From assembly GCA_963169105.1 (NCBI GenBank), contig OY720636.1, forward strand, positions 145,227,941 through 145,291,940: 64,000 bases of DNA. Reading direction: 5' to 3'. The translations under genes were made by a program, and so were the position numbers. The stretch comes from Ceriagrion tenellum. Lineage: Eukaryota; Arthropoda; Insecta; Odonata; Coenagrionidae. The notes under the pieces were generated by a model that ran no database searches, was not told the origin of the DNA, and saw nothing but the letters and a program-made list of their open reading frames with translations. The number at the start of each line of letters is the position of its first letter. Within the stretch, counting starts at the first letter, position 1. Positions 1 to 13,900 of the stretch are shown in pieces.

Positions 1-816
<816 letters not shown>

Positions 817-1512
817 CCCTTAACTGGTCGCACTCAAAAACTTACACAAACGGTCGCGTCGGGTCATTATGACCCAAAATGCATTAAATGAAATTAACTA
901 AATTTTTCACGATAACTTTGTTTTAATTTTACTTATTTTCATTAACAAACTAACTTATATTAGATTAATATATTTTTATTAAAAAATAGCCACCGTTTTA
1001 TACGAAAAAACATCATACACATACGACTGCATTACAGCAATTTGGTATTAAAACTTTTGTTACGCTGGAAACAATCTAGCACCACCATGAATTTCTATTA
1101 TAAATTTTACATGACATTACTGAGCTCTAAACCATTTGACAACTGTTTTTTTAGCCTCAATGACTGAAGTTACTCTGGTTGTGTTGCACTAGTGTTCCCG
1201 CAGAGTCAGAAGCGAAAAATATAACTTACACTGGTGATTCGCTCAAGGCAGAAGCAAGAATGAGTAGATTTCACCCGTGGTCGCGCCGTGTCGGAAGAGC
1301 GAATAAATTGTAACACTGGTGGTCGCGTTGGGTCAAAATGTCTGTTTCAGAGAAACAAAGTATCCTTTTGTAAATCAAACGTTACTTAGTGATAAAAGGA
1401 CAAAAAATAAGAAACAAGAGAGAAGGATGACTGAAAATGACATCATTCTACTACAAAAATAACCGAAGCAAAACCGGTCGGGTCCTTATGACCCGACGCG
1501 ACCAATTAAGGG
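817..1512. mobile_element. piggyBac-like MITE with subterminal palindromes
   Basis: A ~696-bp element without coding capacity. The left end starts CCCTTAACTGGTCGC; the right end read on the minus strand starts CCCTTAATTGGTCGC. Immediately outside the right end is TTAA (1513-1516), the target site used by piggyBac transposases; the left flank (atct) does not retain it. The motif GGTCGCGTCGGGTCA recurs near both ends (852, 1477-1503) and twice inside in decayed form (1279, 1321). The two terminal copies extend into the palindrome GGGTCATTATGACCC or a close variant. The interior is AT-rich with no transposase. Assignment to the piggyBac group rests on the CCC start and TTAA flank, both established features of that family. 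Confidence 0.75.
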
Positions 1513-2938
1513 TTAACTCCCCTCTAACAAAAGCGCGAGAGTGCGTCTGCCCTGTGTTTCAACCTCGCCATCAAATCGTTAACTATTCCAAACAGTGCAA
1601 TATTGAAGTTTATAAATATCTATGCAATACCTTGGAGGGATTAGAAAACTTTTTTATCTTGTCATGTTTTATTTTGACAGACACCCCTCGGTGATCCATC
1701 CGAATTGTGTATGCTGGTGTAAAACTCTGTGGATACTATTCGTTTCAGGCGTGTAGAAACCTCGTAAATTCAGGTTTGCCTACGACTTTCTTCGGTCTCC
1801 TTGAGAAGTTCTTTCACCCACCTTTCGCGGATGTATTTGTTTTTAAAGAGTCAGGAAGACGAGGATGACCTTTCTATTAAACGCCGTGTTCAAAATACGA
1901 AAAAGATAGGGCTGAATTGAAAAAAAATAATACTCTGGCAAACCAGTTCTAGAGAAATAAGAAGTGAATCTGTTGAACACGAAAGCGGTGGAATATCTCA
2001 CAAAATGTGCATTAACCAGGATGGCTGAAGTCGCAGATTGATGATATAGGAATCGGAAGAGAGAGTGAGATGAGGAAGAAGTTCCGGGCAGGATGAGAGA
2101 AGGAGAAGTAAGGGAGAGGTGTTGCGAGATAAGACGATGGTATACGCCAAGAATAAAGTGGAAAAAATGTATCGTGCACCATGAAACTGTAGTTGGTAAG
2201 ATCGCAAGAAAGAGAGAGAGTATAAAAAAAACTAATGTATTTTTGTCATTTTATTAGTACTAAATTTTCTGCATGAATATCCACGAAAATTTAACTGAAT
2301 ATGAATTTAAACGTTTTTTTTTAGGAATGAGAGTTGTACAAATGCTTCATTTCAACTAAGTATATACTCTGCTTTACCTCTGTTAGAGGGTGACTAGAGA
2401 GTATATGTTATATTTATAGATATTCAACGCCATTTAAGTTACTTCGTCGGAAATTTTTCAACATTATTGTTTTGTGGTGAATGCGGATATCGTGCTCTCT
2501 AGTCTCTTCTATGCTCGCTGACTCTAAAATATTATGTTTCTTTCCCTGAATTTGGTGGCTTAATTGAACAGCGGCAGCGGGTGACCTCTCGAAATGGTAA
2601 TTTGCTTATCATTGATGTTTCTCATGTTTTCGCTTGATTACGTTTCAGTTAAAATTGAGAGGGTGCTTTCTCTCTATTGGTCCCCGCTGCAAAGAAGTCG
2701 TTTCTCTGCATGCCACCAAGCCCTCTCACTCCCTTCAGGTGGGTCGGAACGCAGCGGCGGAGTCGTTCCGCATCTCCGCCCTTCCTGCGCATTCCTATTC
2801 CTCCTCCCTCGTTCATCTTCCCCCTACCCTTCCTCCCCCGCTCGCTCATCTGACGTCGTTCACCACCCACACACTTTCATCAGTCCCCACCTTGCTTCCT
2901 CCATCGTCTCACTTCCACTTACTTTCCGTTTAATCTGC
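1513..2938. other. Non-coding; contains C/T-rich islet
   Basis: No recognisable gene. 2690-2935 is C/T-rich with some CpG. Short frames there (up to about 117 codons) are rich in Ser, Pro and Leu, as expected from pyrimidine-rich DNA, and show no domain. An AG/GTGGGT acceptor-donor juxtaposition at about 2738 is weak. Confidence 0.5.
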
Positions 2939-3514
2939 TTAAGATAATCCGACCGAGATAGTCTCTAGTCTCCCCTCTCCCCTCTCCCCTAGTCTCAATA
3001 GACACTGTATTCAAATTATACGTTTTAATTTCACCAGCTGTAGGACACATCACTCAAATATTGCATTATTAACTGTGCGATAATATACTTTTATATGACA
3101 GAAATTGTAAGTAATAAAATGAAAATATCTAAGCAAGTCTTTCACTTGACTCATTTTTTTCGCGCGGTGCTATTGAAACTCCTTCAAAATGAAAGGTTTT
3201 TTGTGATATCCAAGAATCGACTGCGGTGACAATATGATTAATTTTCAAAAATAGTCGAGAAAACATACAAACTACATGCTGTTAGCTTTTTGACGACATC
3301 TAAGAGTTATAAATACCTCATTTTGTAAATTATGTCTCTCTGGAGTGTATACACATACCATTTCCCATATAATAGGTCTGGTATTTTCTGGCAAATATTT
3401 CGGAATGTAATGTGGTAAGGGGTAGAATTTTGGATAGGTGAGACATTTTTCTTTAAAATGAGACCAAATTCATTGATTTCTAAGTAAAAGGATTTTTCGC
3501 TTAAACTATCATAA
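2939..3514 (+). mobile_element. TTAA-bounded MITE, copy 1 (diverged)
   Basis: First of four copies of one ~560-bp element. It shares with the copies at 24331, 26713 and 32575 the order: GAGATAG near the start, TTTAATTTCACCAGCTGT, TGCATTATTAA, CAATATGATTAATTTTCAAA, TCTCTCTGGAGTG, CCATTTCCCAT and AAAATGAGACCAAATT. The start is TTAAGATAATCCGACCGAG and the end is decayed (TCATAA in place of CCTTAA). It carries an extra CCCCTCT-type expansion at about 2968-2992. No coding capacity. Confidence 0.85.
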
Positions 3515-6212
3515 TCGCGACGGCGCGCCTAGTTCCCGGCTAGAACTGGGCGAGGGGTTGGACAGTGCGCGGGCCAATAAGAAGCGGGTCGGATAATAAA
3601 GGTGTGGGCACGAGTACTGGTGGGGGTTAGGCCCTTCTGACAGGTGAGGTTGGGGAGCAGGGCATGAATGTCCTTTTCGTAATTTCCCTTTGTGACTTAA
3701 AGTCATGTACAGATTTCCGTGAAAATTTGTATCCACATCCTCATTAGTGATGTCGACTGAACAGAATGAATAATATTCCGTCATACTGATTTGATTTTTT
3801 GGCAATCCAATGCTATTTTAACACCTATTTTTATGGAACACGGCTATTATTTTGTATTAATTCGATTGCATGCGTACATATTTCTTTTGTACACGAAATA
3901 ATTCTTTTATTACTATTTAATTATTACTGAACATATCAACGTGTCACACCAAGTTCAGTATTTAAAAAAACAACATAATTCAATATAATTTCTTGTAAAT
4001 TTAGCATACCGCGCCAAAAAGCTTGTCTTAACATACTCTTAAGCGAAAAAACATGTTTTTTTTTAAATATATGACATTTTTGTTAGTTTCAATTCTGTCT
4101 CTATACTAAGTTCGAACGTGTAAAGAGATGTACTTTGATGAACAGTGGTTCTTAGACATTTTTTTACTTTCTTAAAAAATCCCTAAAATATACACTCATC
4201 GACTCACGATTACCTCTTCTGCCACCTTACAGAAAGGAAGAGCCGTAAACGGGCGCCTGAACTTGCATCTACAATCATATGCTCCGCAATATTTCCAAAC
4301 ATTTCGCCCTGACCTTTTTATTTACGACGCTTTTCCAGGGCTGGTGGTTCCGTATTTCCCGCTCCTGCATCGCTCTAACCGTCTCTGGAGACACTGCATT
4401 ACTCTCGAATCCGGTTAAGAATGGTGGTTTTGAAAGTGCAGCATTGAGATGACTTACCAAGGTCTCTGGTCTTCTGAAAACAAAGCTTTTACGGTGTATG
4501 AAGAGTTATAGAAAATGCCTTTGTTCCCAGGAAAGGTCTGACACCCAATGGGTCATCAAAGTTGTGGTGTACCCGGAGGCTTTCCAAAATATGTCGATCA
4601 AGGTTTAAACTGGAGAACTTACGAGAAATTACCGATATCTCTTCACAGTGGTGGGCTACTATAGTGACCTCTACCACTTGTATCAACATCTCTCTCTCCT
4701 TGCTGGCTGGTTTTTCATTTCCAATAAAATAAAATCGAGATGATTACTTCAACATCCAAGTTGTTGTCTGGGAGAGCCGTTTCCTTTCTCTCCACTCTTA
4801 GTTCTCTTCTCGATCTGAAGCCTCCATTTCTTATTTAGTGCTCTGTTGACCTTACTTGATTTCCCACTTTTATTGGTCCCTCTGTCTGATTGGATTGTTT
4901 GCTTACTCTCAATCGCTTTATCTATTTTATTGCACATGACAGCAGTAGAGCCTTTTTTCCGATCTCCAAATCACTTCGTTGATTTTATCTAACATTGGAA
5001 AAGTATTAATCCCTCTCATTAGCTGGACTTTTCACTGCATATACAAAGCTTCAGAAGGTGAAAAAAATTCTTGAACCATCTCAAATTACTTGTGTCCGAC
5101 AAGTATAGTATCTTGTAAAACCTTTAAAAGCACGCGTAACTTTTTCCTCTCGCTCACTGGTATTAATAATAATAATAATCCTGACAATATAATATTATTT
5201 ATAATAGGTAGGTTGTATATGGACGACGAGTACTTATATCATTGCGATAAAATCTTTATCGAATAATTAATATTCTACCATTAGCGTTTCTTATGCCAAT
5301 TTGGATCGTAACCCCGCTAGCCAGTGTCGTATCAACTGCGATATTTGACGTGGCTTTTCTTGGTGGATCTTGCTTGTGACGTGGTGTGCGATTTGAAAAG
5401 CCTTCGGGGAAGGAGGCTATACGCTCCGTCCCCGTTCCCCCGCTCCACCTCATATTTTTAAGGATTGGATATCCGGCCATCAATCAGTTCTCGTCCTCGT
5501 CCATTGGTGCTACCGTCATCGGTGGCGACGCCAGGCGCCCATCCCATTCGCCCATTCTCTACTCTCCACCTCTCCGAGTGTTGAGGGCATTGTTTGCACG
5601 TGCCACAGAGAGAGACTTCTTTGCGCCTTTCGCTTATTCTGCCGGGGTCAGCAAAATATGACGCCCCCACGAATGTGATTCCCGCGATGATTTATGAGCG
5701 ATGACATCAGACATCACCTTTTCATGAAAACCCCAGTGGCGCCTCATTCATTGAACCTTGTCTCATTCCCGTTTCGTGGCGTTATTGGTGATAATATCAG
5801 CGTTATACTTCGGTGGAGAAGTTCTCTCCCCAATGTTAATTACATCATTCTCTCCCAACCATTCCGGGGGGGAGAGGAGGAAACGGAAATTATCTGGCTG
5901 GCTTTGGTGTATCGTGACTGGAAGATGAAAATTAAGAAACAAGATTCAAGGGTTAAATTCAAGCGTTGGAGCTATTACTCGGCGGAAGGCCGAAGTGGTA
6001 ATTTTAATTTGCTAAGTTCGTCTTATTAAGATTCAAGTGGTAGAATTACTTAATACGCTTATATTCTGGAATGAGTATTTTACTAGATACAGTCTCAAAA
6101 TTAAGCAAATCAATTTCAGTTGCGGTAATGTGTGGAAATTACTTCTATCCACTGTTAAATAATGTATTATGTTTACCTATTCTTTTGCTACCTTGGGCAA
6201 ACATCGCCGGCT
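3515..6212. other. Non-coding interval
   Basis: No recognisable gene or repeat family member. A short (AAT)n tract lies near 5163-5180. 5320-5700 is relatively CpG-rich with overlapping short frames on both strands (up to 91 codons) that show no domain. Confidence 0.45.
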
Positions 6213-6232
6213 GTGCCAGGATGGCGCTGAGC
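6213..6232 (-). promoter_or_regulatory. Possible CTCF-like site
   Basis: CCAGGATGGCGCTGAG resembles the insect CTCF core (AGRTGGCGC). This is a single motif match by eye. It is suggestive only because a second similar site lies at 46390. Confidence 0.2.
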
Positions 6233-8604
6233 AAATAACTGGCCTGCATATAATAAAATGTGGGATGATGAACACACTTTTATCTGGCTATTTGCTATTT
6301 CTATGCACCAACATTAGGAGTTGTAGGGCCAATGTAGGGACTGTAACAAAGAACCGTGGGCTATCGGTCACTAAGTTTGCTGTATTAATTCAATTAGTAT
6401 TCTTTTTAGGTTTGCTTGAAAGTTTTAATTTTCTACCTTCATAATAATATGCAGGTCCAATAAAGGCGATAAAATGATTGTGATTTTAATGCAAATTTTT
6501 ATCAGACCTCATCATTGAAGCAAATCATTCTTCCTTTTTTATCCTTTATTCATAGCCTTTTGGCGGCTGTATGGATTTGAGTAACAGGCAGCGATGTGTA
6601 AGGTCCTCTTTATTGAAGATTTTCGGTGTGAATGCTACTAATTACAAAAATATACAATTTATGCTATTATGCCATGCGATGCGATGTATGATATAGTTTG
6701 AATTTGTGCATATTAGGGCTGAACCACATCGGTGGACAACGACTTGAGGCCCTGAGTTTTTTCCCCGTTTGCGTCCTAGAGATTCTGTTCATTTTTCCAG
6801 TTGTGCTCGTGATGTGTTGGTACCTCTTGATTCGTTTTTTTTCGCTATTTTTCGGCCTTTTGCACACACGCTTGAACAGAGGGAGCTCCTCTAACTATCG
6901 TTGCCAGTCAAAGTAACTGTCGAAACAATCAAGTAGTGAGTGCTTTGAAGTGATTGTTGTTCAAGTTCATCTGATTGGGAGAGATATCGCCGCATCCATT
7001 TGCGCTCGTCCGCTCTGTGTGGGGACTCATCCCGATTACGTGTGCGCTTGTGCGTGGAGCGGTCGATGAGTGAGCAAGAAGCGACGGTGAGGCGCGCGCA
7101 AAACAAAGGTCGGGGAAAGGCTTCGATTGCACCGCAGACGCGGAAGGTTAGTTCCGCGATGAATTGATGCCCTTACAAGCGACGGGAGATCAATATTTGG
7201 TGCCATTTATAGCACTTATGATTGGTTTTTGATCGCATTACGCGTTTTACTGATTTATGGCATCATCTGATCAAAATGAAAACGAACCGTCACCTCGAAA
7301 TGGTAACTATGTGTTTATGGGAGTTATAAGGCATGGCAATATGTGCTTGTTAATGCGTACACCTGTTGACTACCTAAGTTTCTTCCGCAAGTATTGTACA
7401 AATATCGCACCAATGGTCTGACGCGTCAGTGAGGGGCTGGGAAAATATACGGGTGTAAATATTTCACCAATTGAAATGTTCTCTCTTGTAATTATGTACG
7501 TATTTAATTGTGTATACACATTGGCTTTTGCATAGTCATTGCCGTTGCGAATAAATCCCTTAATTTAATACGTCCGAGAGTAGAATCGAAGATTATTTGA
7601 TTCACCCTTATCCACCTCATTTTTTTCTTCTTTTCTAATGATATAATTCTCACAATTTCTTATACGAGGTTTTAGGTGAGAATTTTGATGTACATATGTA
7701 TTCCCATTATTCATATCGCCTGCTTGGCGCCCTTTGAAGCGAGCCTTTATGGAATAATGTATCAAAGGTGGAGGAAATTCTTCTTTTGGAATCAATACGT
7801 TAAATACGCTGATTCCCCCTCCTGCTGTAGGTAATTATAAGGCCGTCTCTGTCTCTCTCCATCTTTGCCAATATGCCTTCCGTTATATCACGGACCCAGG
7901 ATAGAACTCTTTGGAACGATTCGTTTGTATTCCCCATGCCTTGAATTTTTCTCACCCTCTCGCTTTCTAGTATCAGCCATAACTCACCTCTCCTCCATAT
8001 GCTTTCTGCATGCGAATCATCGTGAGAAAGCACTTCGGTTATTCGAAGTATTCCTATTCCTTTCTCGTAGATTGCTCTGGTGTCCAACTAGCTTGGGTAG
8101 ATTTGATGTGCCTTCATGTCTTAATGTGTGCACTATTAACTTTTTCAACCAAGTCTTCCTCCTCTTCTCATCAGACTTTCATTCGCCCCGTCTGACACAC
8201 TTATCCTTTTTCTTCTTCTTCCCCTCTTGTCTCGCAGTCATTCTCTTATCTGTTTCAAAAATGGTGGCTTTTTGTTGTTGTTCATTCTCATACTATGGCT
8301 TTTCCAATATCCTCCAGTGGCCGTATTATCCTCCTTGTAAATGCTAATTATTCCTTCGTTATTATTTTCTTCCATAAAACCTTCTCAATCCTTTTCCATT
8401 ACGCCATCTGAAATCCTAATATTCTTACTGTCATAATCAAACTTCTCTTATTCTCTTCACTTTGCATTTTTGATTAGCTTTAATTAGGGTTTCATAGTAG
8501 TTATAAATAACCCATGGTGTGAATGTCTCTTTTGCTTGCGCTATTTTATTTCTATTATCCGTGTTATTGCATTAAATGCCGTCCAATACGTTGCCCAAGT
8601 AGTT
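6233..8604. other. Non-coding interval
   Basis: No gene recognised. 6950-7150 has raised CpG content (gcgcgc tract near 7093). 7860-8350 is pyrimidine-rich, and its 160-codon frame is a low-complexity Ser/Leu/Phe/Cys frame without a domain, likely fortuitous. Confidence 0.45.
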
Positions 8605-8705
8605 GTAAAAAATTTACTGTGGAAAAATAATTCGCCTTGATTGGGATTCGAACCCAGACCCCTCAATGTCGTTCCTAGTGGTCTAACCAATTAAGTTACC
8701 TTGGC
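8605..8705 (-). mobile_element. tRNA-derived SINE, family B, minus copy
   Basis: Read on the minus strand this has an A-box-like stretch (TAACTTAATTGGTTAGACC) and a good pol III B box (GGTTCGAATCC), about 40 bases apart as in tRNA, followed by a body with AATTATTTTTCCACAGT. It is too diverged in the acceptor and anticodon stems to be a functional tRNA gene. It abuts an oppositely oriented relative at 8706. Other family members are at 58755 and 59060-59280. Confidence 0.7.
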
Positions 8706-8935
8706 GGTAGCGGAACGTAGCTTAATTGGTTAAGGTACCACGTCCTTTATGGTGGAAGGCGCCTTTGTAGCTTAAAGGATTAAATTATAAAATGAAGGGG
8801 TCTAGGTTATAACCCCTATTGAATGAATTTTCCAGCATGAATTTCACATAATGGTGTGACCACCAGTGGTTGATACCGTTAAAGTCACTGCGCGACCAGT
8901 TTTGCAGGTCTTTGTTATTGTTGAAGTAATTGAAT
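8706..8935 (+). mobile_element. tRNA-derived SINE, family B, plus copy (dimeric head)
   Basis: Two tRNA-like heads in tandem: the first at 8712-8756 with GTAGCTTAATTGGTTAAGG, the second from 8765 with GTAGCTTAAAGGATTAAA and a decayed B box (AGGTTATAACCCC). The body, with ATGAATTTCACATAATGGTGTGA and ACCGTTAAAGTCACTG, matches the copy at 59157-59280. It is head-to-head with the minus copy to its left. Confidence 0.65.
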
Positions 8936-9612
8936 CGATCATTCTTCTCCAGCTTACGCTCCTCTATCTTTTCATTCAATGTAAAGGTATTTCCTTTACG
9001 TTGAAAATATTATTGCTTTAGTTTTTCTCATCATTCAATGGCATTTTATATGCCTTGAACTGATTTTATAGTTCCCTCAAACCCTTGGCTGAGGACTTGG
9101 CAAATAATTTACTTCTCAGACATCTGACCGCCTTTGTCAGTTCCAAATTTCAATCCCTTCCCACGATCTCCCCCTGCTGTCTCTCATCGTTGCGTCCGGT
9201 TGCCTGTAACAACCCTATCGCAATTGGGTTGCCCTGACTCCTCCTTCAATCCTTATCCACTCGCTCGGGTCCTTTACCTTCACTAACGTACGGTGTTGTC
9301 TATGTTCTGAATTAATCTAACTTCATCGTCCGTTCGCTTCAAGTCTAGTAAATAGTTTCTGCTTACTCCATTTGTGAATTTTTAGGTTTCTTTCAGTTAC
9401 AGGAAAGAAAGGGTATAGTGGCAAATTTTCACCCATAATAAGCTTACCTGTAAAGTAATTGTTCATAATGACGCATTCATTATACGTGAGAAATGGCGTT
9501 GAACAATAAATGAGTAATGAGCTGGATGTTTCGTTGCTGGCGGGCTGTTATGAAATGCCTCCGATATAATTGTGGATCATCCGTTCGAGCGATATGAATC
9601 CATGTGGTAAAG
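8936..9612. other. Non-coding interval
   Basis: No gene or recognisable repeat. AT-rich with a C/T-rich centre (9140-9260). Confidence 0.5.
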
Positions 9613-9884
9613 CAGTGGTTCCCCAAGTTTCTTTTACATCCCTAAAGTTTTCAAAAATGTTCCCCCCTCTTTAACTAATTATTTAGTAAAGAATAAAATT
9701 TATAATTACCGAAACATATTTTTATAATCAACTTTCAATAACGAAGGAACAAAACATTCAGATTAGATAAATATGACGACAGATTAAAAGTCCCACTAAA
9801 GGTTATTCTTTACGTGTTTAAAAAATCGAATGTATTCTCGCACGCCCTGGAATGCTCACTCGCACCCCTGTTTGGGAAATCCTG
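9613..9884. mobile_element. hAT-like MITE
   Basis: A ~272-bp element with imperfect terminal inverted repeats. The left end is CAGTGGTTCCCCAAGTTTC; the right end on the minus strand is CAGGATTTCCCAAACAGGG. CAG-GGTTCCCAA type ends are typical of hAT elements. The 8 bases outside each end (tggtaaag and agcttaag) agree at only 5 of 8 positions, so an 8-bp target duplication is possible but decayed. The AT-rich interior has no transposase. Confidence 0.7.
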
Positions 9885-10990
9885 AGCTTAAGGAATGCTC
9901 TTTCCCAGGAGAGAGAGAAATAGGGTAGGAATGTGGGCACTCCTTTGTAAAGGTTCAGATAGGCAGTATGGAAGGTGAGCGGGTAGTATTTTGAAGCGGT
10001 GCGTCTCTCACCAATCGGACCGGGCGTGCAGAATTCTGTTAACGAGGGGAACTTTCACTCTCGGCACAAAGCCGGCGGATGGAAGAGGAGGACCAATCTG
10101 AGAGCGCCATTCGCAATCAAAATGGAACGCCGCCGAACAACAAGGACAGAGTGCGCCGCACAGGGAAATAAGCGAGGGAAGAGGTTCGTTGTTATGGAGA
10201 GAGTGAGTGGGTTTGGGGTGGACTTCGACGATCCTTGACCGGATTCTCACTCTCTGTCCGTCTGTCTCTCATTTCGGCTCGGGGTGCTCGCGTCTGTGTG
10301 CGAGAGAGAGAGAGAGAAAGGGATTTCCGAGGAAACGGACGAGTTGTTTTCCCCCTCCAGTTCCAACGACCGAGGGCATTGATTTCCTTCCCTTTTGGAT
10401 TCCTCCTTTACCCTCTGTGTTCGAGTGTGCGCCTGTATGTGCTGCTCGTGTGCTCCAGATGGGCGCCATCTCCAGTGAATGCGAAAAAGAAATGCCAGGG
10501 CCCTCCGTGCTCAAGAGACCCTTTAACGGTGCGGGTACAACTGAGAACCCCAAAGGAATCCTGCCGCTGCTCAATTCCTCCGTCCCTTTCGCTCCGCACC
10601 GAAGATTATCGGCAGATCCTCCGATGATGATGAGGAGGGCTGATCCCTTTTCCATTTCGATGTACCCTTTCTAGGATGGAGGGAACAAGCGCTGCTAGGG
10701 AAGAGAGACAAGAGCGATGGTGGCGCGGGACAGAATCCCCTTTCCTCCAAAATGGGTAAACTGTCTGAACCGCTCCCCGTCGTCTTCGAATGACAGGTTT
10801 CCTGCCTCCTAAAAGAAAAAGTTCCGGGTCGCTTGTGTTTTGGGGTTGAGAAGGGAGCGTTGGTTGAATGTTTAGTCGGCTTGCGGGCGATTATAGCCCA
10901 GGAGTATCGGCGAACGAAAGTATCAATCAGACTAAGCTGTTGTCCTCGATTCTCTCGGTAACTGTCCTGTTCTGTCCCACTATAATGGCC
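9885..10990. other. CpG-rich islet with short overlapping ORFs
   Basis: GC- and CpG-rich block at roughly 10000-10990 containing a (GA)n tract at 10302-10320. A 155-codon plus-strand frame (10207-10674) and a 147-codon minus-strand frame (10571-11014) exist but are low-complexity and show no known domain. The islet could be a promoter or 5' exon of a neighbouring gene. I see no confident TATA box, initiator or splice pattern to decide. Confidence 0.35.
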
Positions 10991-13900
10991 CTCCCTTACA
11001 TATAATGAGGTCACACGTCCAATACTCTTCGGCCTTTTGGCAACACCAAAAAAGAATGCCGCAGGGGTACGAGCAAAGCTGGGAGTAGTTCATGTTCACC
11101 AGTCATGTCCAGCAAAGTTGGACTGCGCATAATTAGTTTGGTACAAAGAAAACTGCCGGGGGAATTATGATTTTTTAATATGCTCACTTTCTAATGATAC
11201 AAAAGTAATCGAGTATAGACTAGAAATATGCGAAGGAATTAGAAGTGGAATTATACGCGGGAATGAATAGTGTCTGGAGAAGAACCAATTTTGTCGGTAA
11301 TGTGACTTAAAGTTCCTTGAGTCTCCATTCATTTTTTACTCACAGTATCAGTCTCGTTCACATGCTAATGTACTCACCATTACATTTCATTCCAATTAAG
11401 CAATGGAAAGAAGTAAGAATCCTAAAATTTGTTCCTACATTTCATGCTGTGCAAAATGGCTGGATTATTAATGGCCTTTATGCCAAATTATGTCTCCCAT
11501 GTTACCCTATAGTTTCAAGTTTGTTGCGCCATTTGCTTACTTTTCGCTGATCGGAATACAACCCCATTGAAGAAAACTACTGCATATTGCTATTACTCTA
11601 TTTCATGTCATATTGGAATCTCTTTTAATGTGCAGAATTCAAATTTTGACCGCAATTACGTAGAGATAGTTGAATAACCCTAAAGTAAGGTGTCGAGGTA
11701 GGTAATAGAAAAAGCAACGTAATGAAATATGGGCGACAGATTTAGAAGATATGATTTTATTGGAGTTATTAGGATTAAGGTGGAAGAAATTATTAGCCAA
11801 TTTGACTCCAAGACATCTTTCTATCGTTGTAAATTTAAAAAAGAAAAATTTCTCCGCCATCTCTTTCAGCTTTTCACCATTTTGTCATTAATTGTATTGA
11901 AACTTAAAACTCCATGTGTAAGTCAGTTTGTTCAATACTCTTTTCAGCTTACCATGAGAAAAGTTACAATAACAATTTTTTGCACCTTTTTTGGCCTTTT
12001 TTCAGGAATGGGTTGTACAATGGTCCCATGCGGTAGGATGTTCTCGCACATTATCGATTGGGTACAGTGACATAATAGGCATTCAGTTACGTAATATCTA
12101 TAGAGGCAATACTCATCAGTGCATTTCCCATACTCTGAAGTAGGTTCTACGGGGGAATCGTTTCATTTTCCCCGCCAACGAAGGCGTTTATCCCTCATTT
12201 CGCGTCTGGACCCCTGGCACTGATAAAAAATGTGGGGCTCCTCTCCCTCATTCTACCTCTCTGTTAGACCACCCCGCTTACCACCCTCCCTCCCCTGCCC
12301 TCCGACTACTCTAAATTCTACTCCTTCCAGAATCGATTCATCGAATTTTCTTCCCGTTTGTGGAAAAAGAGACGAGAGAGGGTTGAATCGGAGGAGGAGA
12401 TGGGCAGGAAGGGTGGGTGAATGGGGTAGGGGTCTCGCAAAGTCTGAACGGAAGAGAATGTGGCGTGCTCCCCATTGTGAATCTCCTAAGCCCCCCTCTC
12501 AGCCCCTCTCCTCCATCTTTTTATCTATCCCCTATACTGCCCCGTATCTATCGCATCTCTATCCTCGTTTTCCCAACTCTTTATCATTTGTTTGAATGAC
12601 TACTTAGAGATTGAACAGTGGGAAAAACGAGGATGCGTGCCTTGGTTGTTCGATCGTTTTTCTTAAAGATATGTCGAGGGATGAGGCAGGGATATCTTCG
12701 GTGTTGTGGTTTGAAATGAGAATATGCGAGTTTTTCTGGGCACTGATGTTCTTGCGTAGCTACTGAGCTCTCACACGGATTTCAGGGAACCCCTGATAGT
12801 TTGTGTGAAGCAAGAGGGGGAAGGTTTTGAGGATGAATGCCCTTAAGTGGTTACTTCTGACAGCGACATCGGGAAGAATGATTTTATGATAGAGCCATTT
12901 GAGGAAATATTTCAATGAGGAGGCGATTTCGTATATATTGATCGTATTTTTGCTAATAGCGTAAGGATAGATGGAAAGTTTGAGAGGTGTGCAAATGCCG
13001 GAAGGAATACTTGTATCATATACGTGATGCAATCGAGTGAGCGAGTACTAGGGAAGCAAAAGTCGTGGTCTACAAATGAGTTCTCCTTCCAATTTCGATG
13101 TTTGGTAACGAATCTGGGAATGAAAGGGTAAGCACAAATATAAGCGAAATGCAGTGAGAAAGACGTGCATGAGAAGTGATTGCGGTGACAGGAGATGGAA
13201 TTGGGTTCAGAAATGAGTGGGTGATGACAGAATATCGAGTGGTTGTTCTAGATGACAGTCAATTTACGATTAAGGTTTATGATTGAGTAATAAAAGGTGG
13301 GTGAGGAAGTGGTTTATCTGAGAGAGTCATGGGTGAATGTGTTGTGAGGGAAACACTCTTAAGAGGATTAGTGGAGGTCTTAAGATCAAGATAATGTAAA
13401 TGACTACTTATTATGACAGGTATGAATATAGTAGAAGTGAAGGAGGCCTAATGCATTACGAAGTGAAAAAAATTGTTATAACTGCGTTTGTATGTGCATA
13501 TGTATCCACCGCCGTCTGTTCCACGTATATTCTCCCCGATTTTTAATCTTTTCCATCTTTTCTTATTCTCCCAGCTAACCACTCAAGTTCCCCGCTCAGA
13601 CCTCTTTGCAGCCATTCTCTGCTTTAATCACGCCCTGCCCTTTGCCCTCTCATTATTTGAAAGTTGCAGATGGCCTGCGCGAGATCTAATTACAGCATGT
13701 TAGCCATCAAAGCACATCTAACTTTAGTAGTACCACTATATTATTTTCTATCAATCGCCTCAATATCCCTTGTGTCATTCATACCCTATGTTATTTCTGA
13801 GGCATCATCGAAAATGCTCCATAAAGATTCTTTTTTCCCGCAGGGCTACTCAAGGATCGAAGCTATCGTTTACGTGTTGAATGTCCATGATCCGTGTTTA

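Noticed and set aside
5200..5220. Resemblance to let-7 (TAGGTAGGTTGTATAT)
   Set aside because: The mature let-7 start (TGAGGTAG) is absent and there is no complementary arm.
7865..8347. 160-codon plus-strand frame
   Set aside because: Low-complexity Leu/Phe/Ser/Cys composition from pyrimidine-rich DNA, no domain, and overlapping frames on the other strand.
9441..9470. Possible minus-strand ratchet point (TTTACAG/GTAAGC)
   Set aside because: The upstream sequence on the minus strand is not pyrimidine-rich enough for a confident 3' splice site.
10207..10674. 155-codon plus-strand frame in a CpG islet
   Set aside because: No recognisable domain, and equally long frames occur in other phases and on the opposite strand; CpG-rich DNA has few stops.
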